A stretch of 64,000 nt of DNA from Gammaproteobacteria bacterium HGW-Gammaproteobacteria-11. GTDB taxonomy: Bacteria; Pseudomonadota; Gammaproteobacteria; Pseudomonadales; Pseudomonadaceae. Location: the NCBI GenBank assembly GCA_002840055.1, contig PGZJ01000001.1:124001-188000 (forward strand). Direction: 5' to 3'. Below are positions 9,448 through 18,025 of the stretch, piece after piece. Both the position numbers and the translations under genes were made by a program. The notes beneath the pieces were generated by a model that searched no databases, had not been told where the DNA came from, and saw only the letters and a list, made by a program, of their open reading frames with translations. Numbering within the stretch: the stretch's first letter is position 1; the number at the start of each line of letters is the position of its first letter.

Positions 9448-11049
9448 TCAGGGGTTCTTCACGTAGGCATTGCGGCGCAGGTAGAACCACCAGTTGAGTA
9501 CCAGGCACAGGGCGTAGAACACGGCAAAACCGTACATCGCCACTTCAGGGGTACCGGCCTTGACCTGTTCACCGATAACAATCGGCGCAACAAAGGAGCC
9601 GTAGGCCGCCACCGCAGAGGTCCAACCCAGGACCGGACCAGCCTTTTCGCGGTCATAGATCACGCCGATGGTGCGGAAGGTCGAGCCATTGCCAATCCCG
9701 GAGGCGGCAAACAGCAGCAGGAACAGGGCCAGGAACAGGAAGAAGTACTGCTCGGGTTGGCTGGAGCCGTAGGCCTGCTGCATCACATAACCAGCCGCCA
9801 CAGAGCCAGCGACCATGACCACCGAGATCACCTGGGTAACGATCGAGCCGCCCACCTTGTCCGAGACCCAGCCACCGAGCGGGCGAATCAGGGCACCAAT
9901 GAAGGGGCCAATCCAGGCGTAGGTCAGAGCACTGGGCGCATTCGGATTAGCCACGCGCGTCACTGTGCCGTCAGCGGCCACCTCATTCATGAAACCGAAG
10001 ATCACCGTGATCGACAGTGGCAGGGCCATGGAAAAACCGATAAAGGAGCCAAAGGTGAGGATGTACAGCACACTCATGGACCAGGTGTGCTTGTCGCGGA
10101 AAATCTCGAACTGGCGCTTGATATTGGGTTTGATCGTGCCAGGCAGCAGGCGCAGCATGCCCAGGGTCGCACCCATGATCAGCAGCATGGCCACCCACAT
10201 GTTCAGCACCCCCAGCCCGACCGGCGCAGGCAGGTAGAGATACAGACCCAGACCAGCGGCGATAAAACCGACGCCATACAGACCCAGTATCTTGCCGAAA
10301 GCTGCCAGGGGATTGCCGGGGTTGGGGGTAATGGGCAGCAGGTTGTTCATGCCGAACCAGCCGGCAAAGGCCAGCGGCACCAGAAACACCAGCCAGATAA
10401 AGCCGCCGTTCTGAATCCAGGTCGGGGTACCTGCAGCAATCCGGCCGATCAGCGTACCGCTGTCCTGGGTCAGAATCATCGAGCCTCCGGCAAAGGCACC
10501 GAACACCCCGGCAGTCATCACCAAGGGGATCAGAATCTGCATGGTGGTCACGCCAAAATTGCCCAGGCCGGCATTCAGGCCCAAGGCCAGACCCTGTTGG
10601 TTCTTCGGGAAGAAGCCGCTGATATTGCTCATCGAACAGGCAAAGTTGCCGCCACCGATACCCGAAATAAAGGCCAGCAGCTGAAACACCCAGAGCGGCG
10701 TATCGGTACTCTGCAACGCCATGCCGGCACCAAAGGCCGGAATCATCAACAACGCGGTGGTCAGGAATACGGTATTGCGGCCACCGGCGATACGGATCAT
10801 GAAGGACGCCGGAATGCGAAGGGTAGCGCCGGTCAGGCCGGCAATCGCCGTCAGGGTAAAGAGTTCAGCCGGCGCGAAGGGAAAGCCCAGATTGAGCATC
10901 TGCACAGTGATAATTCCCCACATCAGCCATACGGCAAAGCCGATCAGCAAACTGGGAATCGAAATCCACAGATTACGACTGGCAATCTTCTTGCCGGTCG
11001 ATTCCCAGAACACCGGGTCTTCCACATCCCATTTCTTGATGTTGCTCAT
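9448..11049 (-). CDS. narK1: Nitrate transporter, NarK family (first copy)
   Basis: This 533-residue major facilitator protein is the first gene of the nitrate operon. It has about 12 membrane helices and the nitrate signatures LNAGLGNFGV (about residue 158) and TSAVAAYGSFVAP (about 480). The cytoplasmic N-terminus KKWDVEDPVFWESTGKKIA is typical of the NarK family of denitrifiers. It precedes the stress protein gene by 14 bp. The promoter region upstream has an ANR box and a NarL dyad. The narK1 name follows gene order in Pseudomonas. Direction of transport (nitrate/proton symport or nitrate/nitrite antiport) cannot be read from sequence alone. Confidence 0.93.
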   Translation of the reverse strand: MSNIKKWDVEDPVFWESTGKKIASRNLWISIPSLLIGFAVWLMWGIITVQMLNLGFPFAPAELFTLTAIAGLTGATLRIPASFMIRIAGGRNTVFLTTALLMIPAFGAGMALQSTDTPLWVFQLLAFISGIGGGNFACSMSNISGFFPKNQQGLALGLNAGLGNFGVTTMQILIPLVMTAGVFGAFAGGSMILTQDSGTLIGRIAAGTPTWIQNGGFIWLVFLVPLAFAGWFGMNNLLPITPNPGNPLAAFGKILGLYGVGFIAAGLGLYLYLPAPVGLGVLNMWVAMLLIMGATLGMLRLLPGTIKPNIKRQFEIFRDKHTWSMSVLYILTFGSFIGFSMALPLSITVIFGFMNEVAADGTVTRVANPNAPSALTYAWIGPFIGALIRPLGGWVSDKVGGSIVTQVISVVMVAGSVAAGYVMQQAYGSSQPEQYFFLFLALFLLLFAASGIGNGSTFRTIGVIYDREKAGPVLGWTSAVAAYGSFVAPIVIGEQVKAGTPEVAMYGFAVFYALCLVLNWWFYLRRNAYVKNP

Positions 11050-11130
11050 GGCGTATCCTCGATAGTGTGCTGGCAGTTCCGGATACCCGGCTGCATGCCT
11101 GCAAACTAAGCGGAGGATAGGCTGTAAAAG

Positions 11131-11144
11131 TTGACCTGTATCAA
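11131..11144 (-). promoter_or_regulatory. ANR/FNR box of the narK1 operon
   Basis: Read on the plus strand the site is TTGACctgtATCAA, and on the coding strand of narK1 it is TTGATacagGTCAA. This fits the TTGAT-N4-(A/G)TCAA consensus for FNR-family activators (ANR/DNR in Pseudomonas). The centre is 88 bp from the narK1 start codon. An activator at -41.5 would place the transcript start near 11096 and leave a 46-base leader. It faces narK1 rather than narX. Confidence 0.82.
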
Positions 11145-11181
11145 TGCGCCGCAGTGCGCCGCGGGAGCTCGCCGAGCTGAC

Positions 11182-11197
11182 TACCTATTCCTGAGTA
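11182..11197. promoter_or_regulatory. NarL 7-2-7 inverted heptamer site
   Basis: TACCTAT-TC-CTGAGTA matches the NarL consensus TACYYMT-N2-AKRRGTA at 13 of 14 fixed positions. Its centre is 52 bp upstream of the ANR box with respect to narK1. This is an arrangement in which phospho-NarL could assist ANR. It also overlaps the likely -35 region of narX, so autoregulation is possible. The regulator itself is encoded at 13225-13878. Confidence 0.72.
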
Positions 11198-11372
11198 TCT
11201 CTTTATAAAATGGAAAACCCTTACGCTTCATGAAGTTGCAGACCAACCACACTGCACTCCAGGCTATCTGCAGTCCAACCCGGGGCTTTCGGGATACCCA
11301 CCCGGGGAATTGCAATCAGGCCCGATTAGCCCACAATCAACTCACCACACCGCCCCTGGAACTGCCTTGCCC

Positions 11373-13232
11373 ATGACGCAGCAACCGTCCGACCTGATGA
11401 ACCCGAAACATTCGGTGGTGTTCGACACCCTGCTGGCCTTTGTGGTGATCATCAGCGTGTCGGTGTTAAGTCTGCTGGGTAACCTGTACGTTGCCGACGC
11501 CTTGAATGGCGATGCCGCCGCCATTAACCAGGCCGGCAGCCTGCGCATGCAGTCCTACCGTATTGCCGTGAGTTTGAGCAGCGCCGAGCAGCCGCTGCTG
11601 GAGGAACAGATCAAGGGCATGAATGCGACGCTGTCCGGCCCGGTGCTGCAGTCCACCCTGCGCCGTCACCCCGACAGTCCGCTGAGCGACAACTATCAGC
11701 GCGTGCGTGAGCACTGGCAACAGACCATGCTGCCCCTGGCCAGCCAACCCGATGCCTCGGCCGCACCTTACATAGCTCAGCTGGATGACTTCACCGCCGA
11801 GCTGGAGGTTTTTGTACACAGCCTGCAACAGGCCTCGGAGTCGAAACTGGGCGTTATCCGGATTCTGCATATCAGCACGCTGTTTATTATCGTGATCATT
11901 GCCTTCGTGCTGATTTACCGGCTGCACAATAATCTTGCCGGCCCCCTGCGCGGCCTGACGGCCATGGCCCGCAAGGTCGGTCAGGGCGACTTCAATGCAC
12001 GCATGCAGGTGACCGGCGATACCGAGCTGAGTCTGCTCGGGCGCACCCTGAATCAGACCAGTGCCGAGCTGGCAGAGCTGTATTCGCACATGGAGAACAA
12101 GGTCAGCGAAAAAACCGCTGCCCTGCGGCGCAGCAACGAAACCCTGCAGCTGTTGTTCAATAGCGCCCAGATGCTTTACCGCCAGCCCAAGGATCCCCAG
12201 CAATTGATGGGGCATATGCTCGGCAAGGTGCAACAGATACTGCATAGCGGACCGGTCAGCCTGTGCCTGAATCGCGAACAGAGCAGCGACAGCTATGTCG
12301 CCATGACCTCGATTGATCTGTTGCAACCGGCCTACTGTCGCTTGCCGGATTGTGAGCAGTGCCCGGCCCATACGACTGCCGGCACCTTGCCCAATGGAGG
12401 ACACCTGATCAGCTTTGCCCTCGACTCGGGACAGGCTCACCTCGGCAACCTAAGGGTGGAACTGGCCAGTGGTGCACAGCTGGAAGGCTGGCAATCACAG
12501 CTGATGACCACCCTGGCTGATCTCTTTGCCGCCTCGCTGAGTTTGAATCAGTTGGGTGAAAAGCAGGCACGGCTGGCCTTGATGGAGGAACGCACCATCA
12601 TTGCCCGCGAACTGCATGATTCGCTGGCCCAGGCCCTGTCGGCGCAGAAACTGCAACTGGCGCGGCTGAAGCGCCAGGCCACCCAGGGCAGTGACAGTCT
12701 GACCCTGAATGCCACCATCAACGAAATCGAGGCTGGCACCAATGCTGCTTACCGGCAGTTGCGCGAACTGCTGACGACCTTCCGCATCAAGCTTGACCAG
12801 CCCGGTCTGAAACCTGCGCTGATGGCCACGGTCAAGGAGTTCAGCAGCAACTCCGGGGTGATCATCGAACTCGACTTCCCGCTGGAACATTGCCCGCTGT
12901 CACCCAATGAAGAAATCCATTGCCTGCAGGTAACCCGTGAGGCCCTGAGCAATGTCATCAAGCATGCCCGTGCCAGTCACTGCCGGGTCAGTTTCAGTCA
13001 GGATTCGCAAGGCACCATTCACCTGCGCATCGAGGATGATGGCGTGGGCATTCAGGTCGAGGACAGCCCGACCGGACACTATGGCCTGAGCATACTGCGC
13101 GAGCGCGCCGACAGCCTGCAGGGCAATATCAGCATTGCCCGCGGCAAAACCCGCGGCACCTGCGTCAGCATGGATTTCACCCCGGATTACAAACGCATTC
13201 ACCTGCATGAGGAACAACCCAGCCATGGCTGA
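11373..13232 (+). CDS. narX: Nitrate/nitrite sensor histidine kinase NarX
   Basis: NarX senses periplasmic nitrate/nitrite and phosphorylates NarL. The 619-residue protein has TM1 at about residues 13-35, followed by the nitrate-binding P-box INQAGSLRMQSYR. Next come a helical periplasmic domain, TM2 near residue 170, a HAMP linker and a central cysteine cluster (CRLPDCEQC) as in NarX/NarQ. The HPK7-type dimerization motif ARELHDSLAQ has the phospho-acceptor His near residue 415, and a short HATPase domain includes DDGVGI. ATG at 11373 is favoured; ATG at 11397 is an alternative and neither has a strong ribosome site. It overlaps narL by 8 bp, indicating translational coupling. Confidence 0.95.
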   Translation: MTQQPSDLMNPKHSVVFDTLLAFVVIISVSVLSLLGNLYVADALNGDAAAINQAGSLRMQSYRIAVSLSSAEQPLLEEQIKGMNATLSGPVLQSTLRRHPDSPLSDNYQRVREHWQQTMLPLASQPDASAAPYIAQLDDFTAELEVFVHSLQQASESKLGVIRILHISTLFIIVIIAFVLIYRLHNNLAGPLRGLTAMARKVGQGDFNARMQVTGDTELSLLGRTLNQTSAELAELYSHMENKVSEKTAALRRSNETLQLLFNSAQMLYRQPKDPQQLMGHMLGKVQQILHSGPVSLCLNREQSSDSYVAMTSIDLLQPAYCRLPDCEQCPAHTTAGTLPNGGHLISFALDSGQAHLGNLRVELASGAQLEGWQSQLMTTLADLFAASLSLNQLGEKQARLALMEERTIIARELHDSLAQALSAQKLQLARLKRQATQGSDSLTLNATINEIEAGTNAAYRQLRELLTTFRIKLDQPGLKPALMATVKEFSSNSGVIIELDFPLEHCPLSPNEEIHCLQVTREALSNVIKHARASHCRVSFSQDSQGTIHLRIEDDGVGIQVEDSPTGHYGLSILRERADSLQGNISIARGKTRGTCVSMDFTPDYKRIHLHEEQPSHG

Positions 13233-13878
13233 CGAGGATATTATTCAGATTCTGCTGGTTGACGACCACCCGATGATGCGCCGCGGTCTGCGTGATCTGT
13301 TGGCCATGGAAGACGACATGCAGCCGATCGGTGAGGCCGGCAGCGGCCAGGAAGCCCTGGAGCTGGTCACCCGTCTGGAGCCGGATCTGATCCTGATGGA
13401 CCTGAACATGCCCGGCATGGACGGTCTGGAGACCTTGAAACGACTGCGTGACCAACAGGTTGATGCGCGGATCATCATGTTCACCGTCTCGGACGACCAT
13501 GAGCACGTGCTCGAAGCCCTGCGCAATGGCGCCGACGGTTATCTGCTCAAGGACATGGATGCCGAGCACCTGGTCGAGCAGATACGTCTGGCGGCACGCG
13601 GCAAACTGGCTCTGAGCCCGGAGCTGAATCTGGTGCTGGCCGAGGCCATTCGCGGCCGCAGCAAGACCACCACCCAGATCAAGGCATCCAGCCTGACCAA
13701 GCGTGAAAAGGATGTACTCCGGCATATCGCCAAGGGCCTGAGCAACAAGATGATTGCGCGCAAACTGGAGATTACCGAGGGCACGGTCAAGGTCCATGTC
13801 AAACGCCTGCTGAACAAACTCGGCATGCGTTCCCGCACGGAAGCGGCGGTCTGGGTAGTCGAGAATAATCTGGCCTGA
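13225..13878 (+). CDS. narL: Nitrate/nitrite response regulator NarL
   Basis: The 217-residue protein has a receiver domain (LLVDDHPMMRRGL, phospho-acceptor D59 in ILMDLNMPG, Lys in GYLLKDMD). It also has a C-terminal LuxR-type helix-turn-helix (LTKREKDVLRHIAKGLSNK, then ITEGTVKVHVKRLLNKLG). Both length and D59 match E. coli NarL. The start at 13225 overlaps the narX stop, with GAGGAA about 10 bp upstream. An in-frame extension within narX is rejected. Expected targets in this window are narK1 and perhaps narX. Confidence 0.97.
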   Translation: MADEDIIQILLVDDHPMMRRGLRDLLAMEDDMQPIGEAGSGQEALELVTRLEPDLILMDLNMPGMDGLETLKRLRDQQVDARIIMFTVSDDHEHVLEALRNGADGYLLKDMDAEHLVEQIRLAARGKLALSPELNLVLAEAIRGRSKTTTQIKASSLTKREKDVLRHIAKGLSNKMIARKLEITEGTVKVHVKRLLNKLGMRSRTEAAVWVVENNLA

Positions 13879-13880
13879 GA

Positions 13881-13908
13881 ACGAGCCGGGCTATGCAGCC
13901 CGGCTCGT
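13881..13908. terminator. GC-rich hairpin between narL and the porin gene
   Basis: ACGAGCCGGGC (13881-13891) and GCCCGGCTCGT (13898-13908) form a perfect 11-bp stem with a short loop, placed just after the narL stop and before the convergent porin stop. No T tract follows on either side, so it may be a bidirectional transcription barrier or an mRNA 3' stabiliser rather than a classical terminator. Confidence 0.65.
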
Positions 13909-13916
13909 GCAAGGGT

Positions 13917-15131
13917 TCAAAGACTGTACTGCAGCTGTAGCCAGAGTTTGTTGGTATCCACGGCAAAATCCCGCGCATCATAATGGGCGTACTTCACCAG
14001 CGCCTGCAGACCATTGATCCCGGGCACCGCCCTGCCCCAGGCCAGATCCAGCTCGCGACCATAATTATCACCGCCCTTGTCAGCCCGGTAATCGTGATAC
14101 CAGGCCTGCAGCCGCCCGCCCAGCAGCGGATAACTGCCACCCAGCCAGAGGTCACGCACGCCATCGCTTGGCGTGCTCAGGTAGACATCAGCCCAGCCCT
14201 GGAACAGGTGTTTGGTGGCCAGCGGTGTTTGAAAAGCCATTCCGGGCTGGTCACCGGCGCCGAGCACTTCATGACCTGCCTTGAGCTGCAACGCGCCAAT
14301 ATGACGGCCCAGTTCCAGCAGGTGATAGCGACTGTCGAGTTGCTGCGGATTATCTGCGTGCTCGCGTTGCCAGCTATGTTCGGCGACATACTCCCAGCCG
14401 GCATGCTGGCCTGACAGGCGCAGACCCGAGGTAATACTCGACTGGGTGCCAGCGAGCAGATTGTCCAGCCCAAGCCGGTACTGATAAGCCGTGAACTTGA
14501 CTGCAGGGGTCCATTCATAGCTGAGGTTGAGCAGGTGGCTATGCCCCTCGATATTGGCTGGCCCGGCAGCAAAACCATGGGTACCATGAGGCCCGAAGAT
14601 GCTATTGACCTGATCAATGTAGGTATAGCTGAGAGCCATGCCCGCCAGGGGTTTGAGCAACAGCTGCGCGGCATCAAAGGTTTGCTCGTTCTGACGCCAG
14701 GCCACCCCGCCAATAAAACGCTGATTGTCCAGATTGATGCGTTGCCGCCCGAGCCGCAATTCTGCCAGTGCATGCCGGTAACTGAGCAGGGCCTGATTGA
14801 TCTCGGTTCCATCCGGATCAGCGACCACGGAATACTCGGCTTGACCGTTGCGCGTCGAGTTGTAGCGCGCATCGCCAACCCGGCTGACATTATCGGCTTC
14901 GAGCAGCAGACTGACGCCGTACAGCTCGGCACTCTGCAGACCAAGGCGGGTACGCAGGGTCTGCGCATGGGCATCGCGCAGGGCGTTGTCCTGCTCTACC
15001 TGTTCGTAACGATAACGCAGATCCAGATTGATCTTGCCATCGGCCAGCCATTGCTCAGGGCTGACCCCGGCCAGCAGACTGCCCGGCGCAGCCAGGCCCG
15101 CCACGATTATTGCTGCAGTGATTTTTTGCAT
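13917..15131 (-). CDS. Outer-membrane porin, alginate-export (AlgE-like barrel) family
   Basis: The 404-residue precursor has a signal peptide of about 22 residues (MQKITAAIIVAGLAAPGSLLAG). Alternating polar/aromatic strands follow, such as INLDLRYRYEQVEQDN and TLRTRLGLQ, and the protein ends on an aromatic strand (LWLQLQYSL). The DLRYRYE start with LRQRL-like strands is characteristic of the alginate_exp porin family. That family is common near denitrification and respiratory genes and is not specific for alginate. It is last in the minus-strand run after the DGC-domain gene (15 bp gap) and converges on narL. A role in nitrate or nitrite entry is plausible but unproven. Confidence 0.8.
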   Translation of the reverse strand: MQKITAAIIVAGLAAPGSLLAGVSPEQWLADGKINLDLRYRYEQVEQDNALRDAHAQTLRTRLGLQSAELYGVSLLLEADNVSRVGDARYNSTRNGQAEYSVVADPDGTEINQALLSYRHALAELRLGRQRINLDNQRFIGGVAWRQNEQTFDAAQLLLKPLAGMALSYTYIDQVNSIFGPHGTHGFAAGPANIEGHSHLLNLSYEWTPAVKFTAYQYRLGLDNLLAGTQSSITSGLRLSGQHAGWEYVAEHSWQREHADNPQQLDSRYHLLELGRHIGALQLKAGHEVLGAGDQPGMAFQTPLATKHLFQGWADVYLSTPSDGVRDLWLGGSYPLLGGRLQAWYHDYRADKGGDNYGRELDLAWGRAVPGINGLQALVKYAHYDARDFAVDTNKLWLQLQYSL

Positions 15132-15146
15132 ACAGACTACCTCTAC

Positions 15147-15539
15147 TCAGGGGGAATCGATGCCACAGGTTTGCTCCAGGTGCTGCTGCCAGAGCGCGCG
15201 AATCTGCTTGTCCAGCGCCTCGATATCCTGGTCGCTGCAGTCCTCGCCAAAGCGCTTGCGCAGGCCAAAATCACTCAGGGTCACATGCAGGTCAGGCTGA
15301 ACATCAACCTGGTGCAAACAGGCCTTGCTGCAGTGCAGACGGCAACCATCCAAGGCGATGATGGGCCGGCCACTTTGCGCGGTGCGGACCAATGCCGGGA
15401 CCCGACCACCGACACCGGCAATGCAGGACATCTCGGCCAGCCCCTGACGGTCGAGCCGTAGGGCCAGACTGTTGGCCAGTTGCGCCACATTGGAGCAACC
15501 GGAGCAGGCGTAAACGAGGGGTTGGGCTGAGCGGGACAT
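15147..15539 (-). CDS. DGC-domain putative zinc-binding protein
   Basis: This 130-residue cysteine-rich protein has a CSGCS motif at about residues 12-16, MSCIAGVGG near 38, and ALDGCRLHCSKAC near 62. These are the Asp-Gly-Cys signature and paired cysteines of the DGC (putative zinc-binding) family, whose biochemical role is not established. ATG at 15539 follows GGAGG. It is 26 bp after ubiT and 15 bp before the porin, so it is probably cotranscribed with ubiUVT. The cysteine pattern could hold zinc or an iron-sulfur cluster. It might serve metal or cluster supply for UbiU/UbiV or Moco enzymes, but that is only a guess from context. Confidence 0.75.
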   Translation of the reverse strand: MSRSAQPLVYACSGCSNVAQLANSLALRLDRQGLAEMSCIAGVGGRVPALVRTAQSGRPIIALDGCRLHCSKACLHQVDVQPDLHVTLSDFGLRKRFGEDCSDQDIEALDKQIRALWQQHLEQTCGIDSP

Positions 15540-15565
15540 GGCGCCTCCTGTGGATGGCTACATGC

Positions 15566-16069
15566 TCAGCGCTGGGGATTCAACGCGCCTTGATCAAGGT
15601 CAAATCCGGCCGCAGCGCGACCCAGAGATTGCAGGGAATGCCACAGGCGGGGCGGCAGATTGTCGGGGTCCAGGCTGTCGAGCAGGTTCTTGATCGCCAG
15701 CCCCAGTTCGGTATCGCCCTCGATGACCAGACGCCGGCGGAAGAACAGCGTGTCCGGGTCCTCCTGTCGGCTGGCCAGCAGCAGAAAGGCGCGCCAGTTG
15801 CCGCGAATACAGACATCCGCCTGGCCATGCTCGGAGAGCTGCAGACCAAGGCGCCCGCGGGTCAGATTCCAGGCCAGACCGAGATCTTCGATGACCAGAC
15901 GCAGGCAGCGGCCCTGCAGCAGGTCAAAGTCACCGGCCGCCAGCGGTTCGGCCAGCCAGCGGGCCATCAGCTGTTCCAGCAGCAAGCGCTGCAGCGTGAA
16001 GGGAATGTGCCGGCCCAACGGCAACAGTGGCTCGGCAAGGCGCAGGGTCAGTTGGCTCAGGCTTACCAC
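15566..16069 (-). CDS. ubiT: UbiT, SCP2-domain accessory factor of O2-independent ubiquinone synthesis
   Basis: This 167-residue SCP2 sterol-carrier-type protein is the anaerobic counterpart of UbiJ. It is thought to bind the hydrophobic ubiquinone precursors for the O2-independent pathway. The SCP2 fold is seen in the stretch RLVIEDLGLAWNLTRG through CIRGNWRAFLLLAS. The start is GTG at 16069, supported by GAGGAGG 7 bp upstream inside ubiV and a 7-bp overlap with the ubiV stop. The order ubiU-ubiV-ubiT is the family standard. With ubiquinol feeding NarI, it supports nitrate respiration without oxygen. Confidence 0.93.
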   Translation of the reverse strand: MVSLSQLTLRLAEPLLPLGRHIPFTLQRLLLEQLMARWLAEPLAAGDFDLLQGRCLRLVIEDLGLAWNLTRGRLGLQLSEHGQADVCIRGNWRAFLLLASRQEDPDTLFFRRRLVIEGDTELGLAIKNLLDSLDPDNLPPRLWHSLQSLGRAAAGFDLDQGALNPQR

Positions 16070-16953
16070 AGACCGACCTCCTCGACCCGCAGCATGCCCG
16101 GCTGGCCGTGCCAGTAGCCGTTGCAGCCGTCCACCGCCAAGGGTGGTTCGGCGCCATGGCGCACCTGATCAAAGCTTGCGACTATCTCGGCCATGCCCTG
16201 CAGCCGTGGACTCAGACGCAATGCCGAGATACCCATAGCCTGCATCTGCGGGTACTCGGCCAGCAGATTGGTGACACCTGCGGACAGGGTCTGAATGCCG
16301 TTCAGGGTAAACAGCGGCTGGCCCTCCTGGGTCAGCAAGGGCATGCCTTCGGGGTAATGCTGGCAGACAAAGCCGCAATCGTCCTTGGGCAAATTCTCTG
16401 CCCGCGCAGTAAAACAGCGTGCCGAGTAGGCCAACGGCAGATAGCCCCAGGCAAAGACCTCGATCTCCGGCAGTTGCAAGCCCGCCTGACCGGCCTGATC
16501 GCGCAGGGCCATCAGCAATTGTCGCGACACCTCCACCGGCGGCACCCAGCGCTGCATGCCGCGTCTGGCCAGCTCATCGACAGCGAAGGCGTTATACAGA
16601 TTCAGCGCCGGACCACCGACAAAGGGCAATCCCTTGCTGCTGAGAAACTGCACCGCCGCCATGTCATTGGCTTCTACCATCAGCTCGCCGTTATCACAGA
16701 GCCGGCGCAGGCTCGACAGCTCGGAGGCCGCCTCGATCAGCGACAGACCGGACAGCACTACCTCAGCCCCGGATGCACTGCGCAGATCCCGCGCCAGCCC
16801 CATCCAGTCATCCAGTGACAGGGCCCGGCGTTTGGCACACACCGTTTCGCCCAGATAAAAGCGCTGCAGTGGCTGCTCGGCCACCTGCGCATAAAAATCC
16901 ATGATCTGCTGGCGTTGCCAGTAGAACAGAATAGGTCCAAGGGTCAGTTGCAT
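16063..16953 (-). CDS. ubiV: UbiV, [4Fe-4S] U32-family subunit for anaerobic ubiquinone hydroxylation
   Basis: The 296-residue U32 peptidase-like protein partners with UbiU to hydroxylate ubiquinone intermediates without O2. Cysteines that would hold the [4Fe-4S] cluster are visible: VCAKRR near residue 39, then ARCFTAR near 178 and CGFVC near 192, matching the CX(n)CX12CX3C pattern of UbiV. It lacks classical peptidase catalytic residues. ATG at 16953 follows AGGAGG at ideal spacing. It starts 9 bp after ubiU and overlaps ubiT. Confidence 0.95.
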   Translation of the reverse strand: MQLTLGPILFYWQRQQIMDFYAQVAEQPLQRFYLGETVCAKRRALSLDDWMGLARDLRSASGAEVVLSGLSLIEAASELSSLRRLCDNGELMVEANDMAAVQFLSSKGLPFVGGPALNLYNAFAVDELARRGMQRWVPPVEVSRQLLMALRDQAGQAGLQLPEIEVFAWGYLPLAYSARCFTARAENLPKDDCGFVCQHYPEGMPLLTQEGQPLFTLNGIQTLSAGVTNLLAEYPQMQAMGISALRLSPRLQGMAEIVASFDQVRHGAEPPLAVDGCNGYWHGQPGMLRVEEVGLW

Positions 16954-16962
16954 GCTTGCCTC

Positions 16963-17958
16963 CTATTGCCAGGCTCGGTGGTAGGCACCCAGGGTGGTGC
17001 GGCTGCCCTCTGACAGATTGGCCAGCGCCCGACTCCACTGCGGCAATACCTTGAAGGCCTCAGGCTGCTGGGCATAGCTGTCCAGCGCCTGACGCCAGAC
17101 GCCGGTGACCTGCTCAACATAGGCCGGGCTGCGTTGCCGTCCTTCAATTTTTACCGCCGCCACACCGATGGCGGTCAATTGCGGAATCAGGTCCAGGGTA
17201 TCCAGACTGGTTGGCTCCTCCAGCGCGTGAAAGCGCTTGCCGTTGACCATAAAACGGCCCTTGCACAGGGTCGGATAGCCCGCTGCTTCGTGGGACTCAT
17301 AACGATCAATCAACACATTGTTGAGCCTTGAACTCAGCGCGTCCGGCTCCTGGCTCCAGCGCACGGCAGAAGCTGGAGAGCAGACGCCACAGAGATTCGG
17401 CGATTGCCCGGTCACATAGGACGACAGATGACAACGGCCCTCGGCCATGATGCACAGACTGCCGAAGGCAAAGACCTCCACCGGAACCGGGCTGGCCTCG
17501 GCGACCTGACGTACCTGGTTCAACGACAGCACGCGCGGCAGCACGGCACGGCGAATAGCATAGTGCTGGTGGTAGAAATCCAGCGCGGCGGCATTGGTCG
17601 CGGAGCCCTGTACCGACAAGTGCAGCGGCAGTTGCGGATGCACGCGACGGGCATAGGCCAGCACCCCCGGATCAGCGGCAATCAGGGCATCCACCCCGAG
17701 ATCAGCGGCCTGATCGACAGCCCGTTGCCAGCGCTTCCAACCGTCGGGTAGCGCATAGGTATTGACGGCGATATACAGCTGTTTGCCGGCACGGCGGATC
17801 AACTGCAGTCCGTTTTCAAGTTGGCTATCGGTGAAGTTCAGGCCAGCGAAATGCCGCGCGTTGGTATCATCGCGAAAACCGGTATAGACCGCATCGGCGC
17901 CTTGGCGAATGGCGGCTTTCAGCGCCGGCAGACTGCCGGCGGGACAGACCAGTTGCAT
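16963..17958 (-). CDS. ubiU: UbiU, [4Fe-4S] U32-family subunit for anaerobic ubiquinone hydroxylation
   Basis: The 331-residue U32-family protein opens with MQLVCPAGSLPALKAAIRQG, and LSVQGSATNAAALDF lies near residue 110. The cysteine block FGSLCIMAEGRC...NLCGVC near residues 170-195 is the iron-sulfur site of UbiU. Together with UbiV it forms the O2-independent hydroxylase, for which prephenate has been proposed as hydroxyl donor. ATG at 17958 has GGGAG 6 bp upstream. It begins 67 bp after moeA on the same strand, so cotranscription with the moa genes is likely but unproven. Confidence 0.95.
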   Translation of the reverse strand: MQLVCPAGSLPALKAAIRQGADAVYTGFRDDTNARHFAGLNFTDSQLENGLQLIRRAGKQLYIAVNTYALPDGWKRWQRAVDQAADLGVDALIAADPGVLAYARRVHPQLPLHLSVQGSATNAAALDFYHQHYAIRRAVLPRVLSLNQVRQVAEASPVPVEVFAFGSLCIMAEGRCHLSSYVTGQSPNLCGVCSPASAVRWSQEPDALSSRLNNVLIDRYESHEAAGYPTLCKGRFMVNGKRFHALEEPTSLDTLDLIPQLTAIGVAAVKIEGRQRSPAYVEQVTGVWRQALDSYAQQPEAFKVLPQWSRALANLSEGSRTTLGAYHRAWQ

Positions 17959-18025
17959 AGTTGGCTCCCTGGGTCAGATCAAACGGCACTGTGCCGCAGC
18001 AGGCGTGCTCGGTCCTTGATACGGA

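Larger units (their letters stand above)
11050..11372. other. Divergent control region between narK1 and narX
   Basis: This 323-bp stretch has no gene. It holds an ANR/FNR box at 11131-11144 and a NarL 7-2-7 site at 11182-11197. An AT-rich TATAAA lies at 11204-11209 and could be the -10 element of narX. The rest, about 11220-11372, has no clear element; a short in-frame TTG extension of narX begins at 11310 but lacks a ribosome site. Confidence 0.7.

Noticed and set aside
17970..18010. ANR box upstream of ubiU
   Set aside because: The minus strand shows TTGATCTGACCC, one good half site, but the second half (CCCAG) does not match ATCAA or GTCAA.
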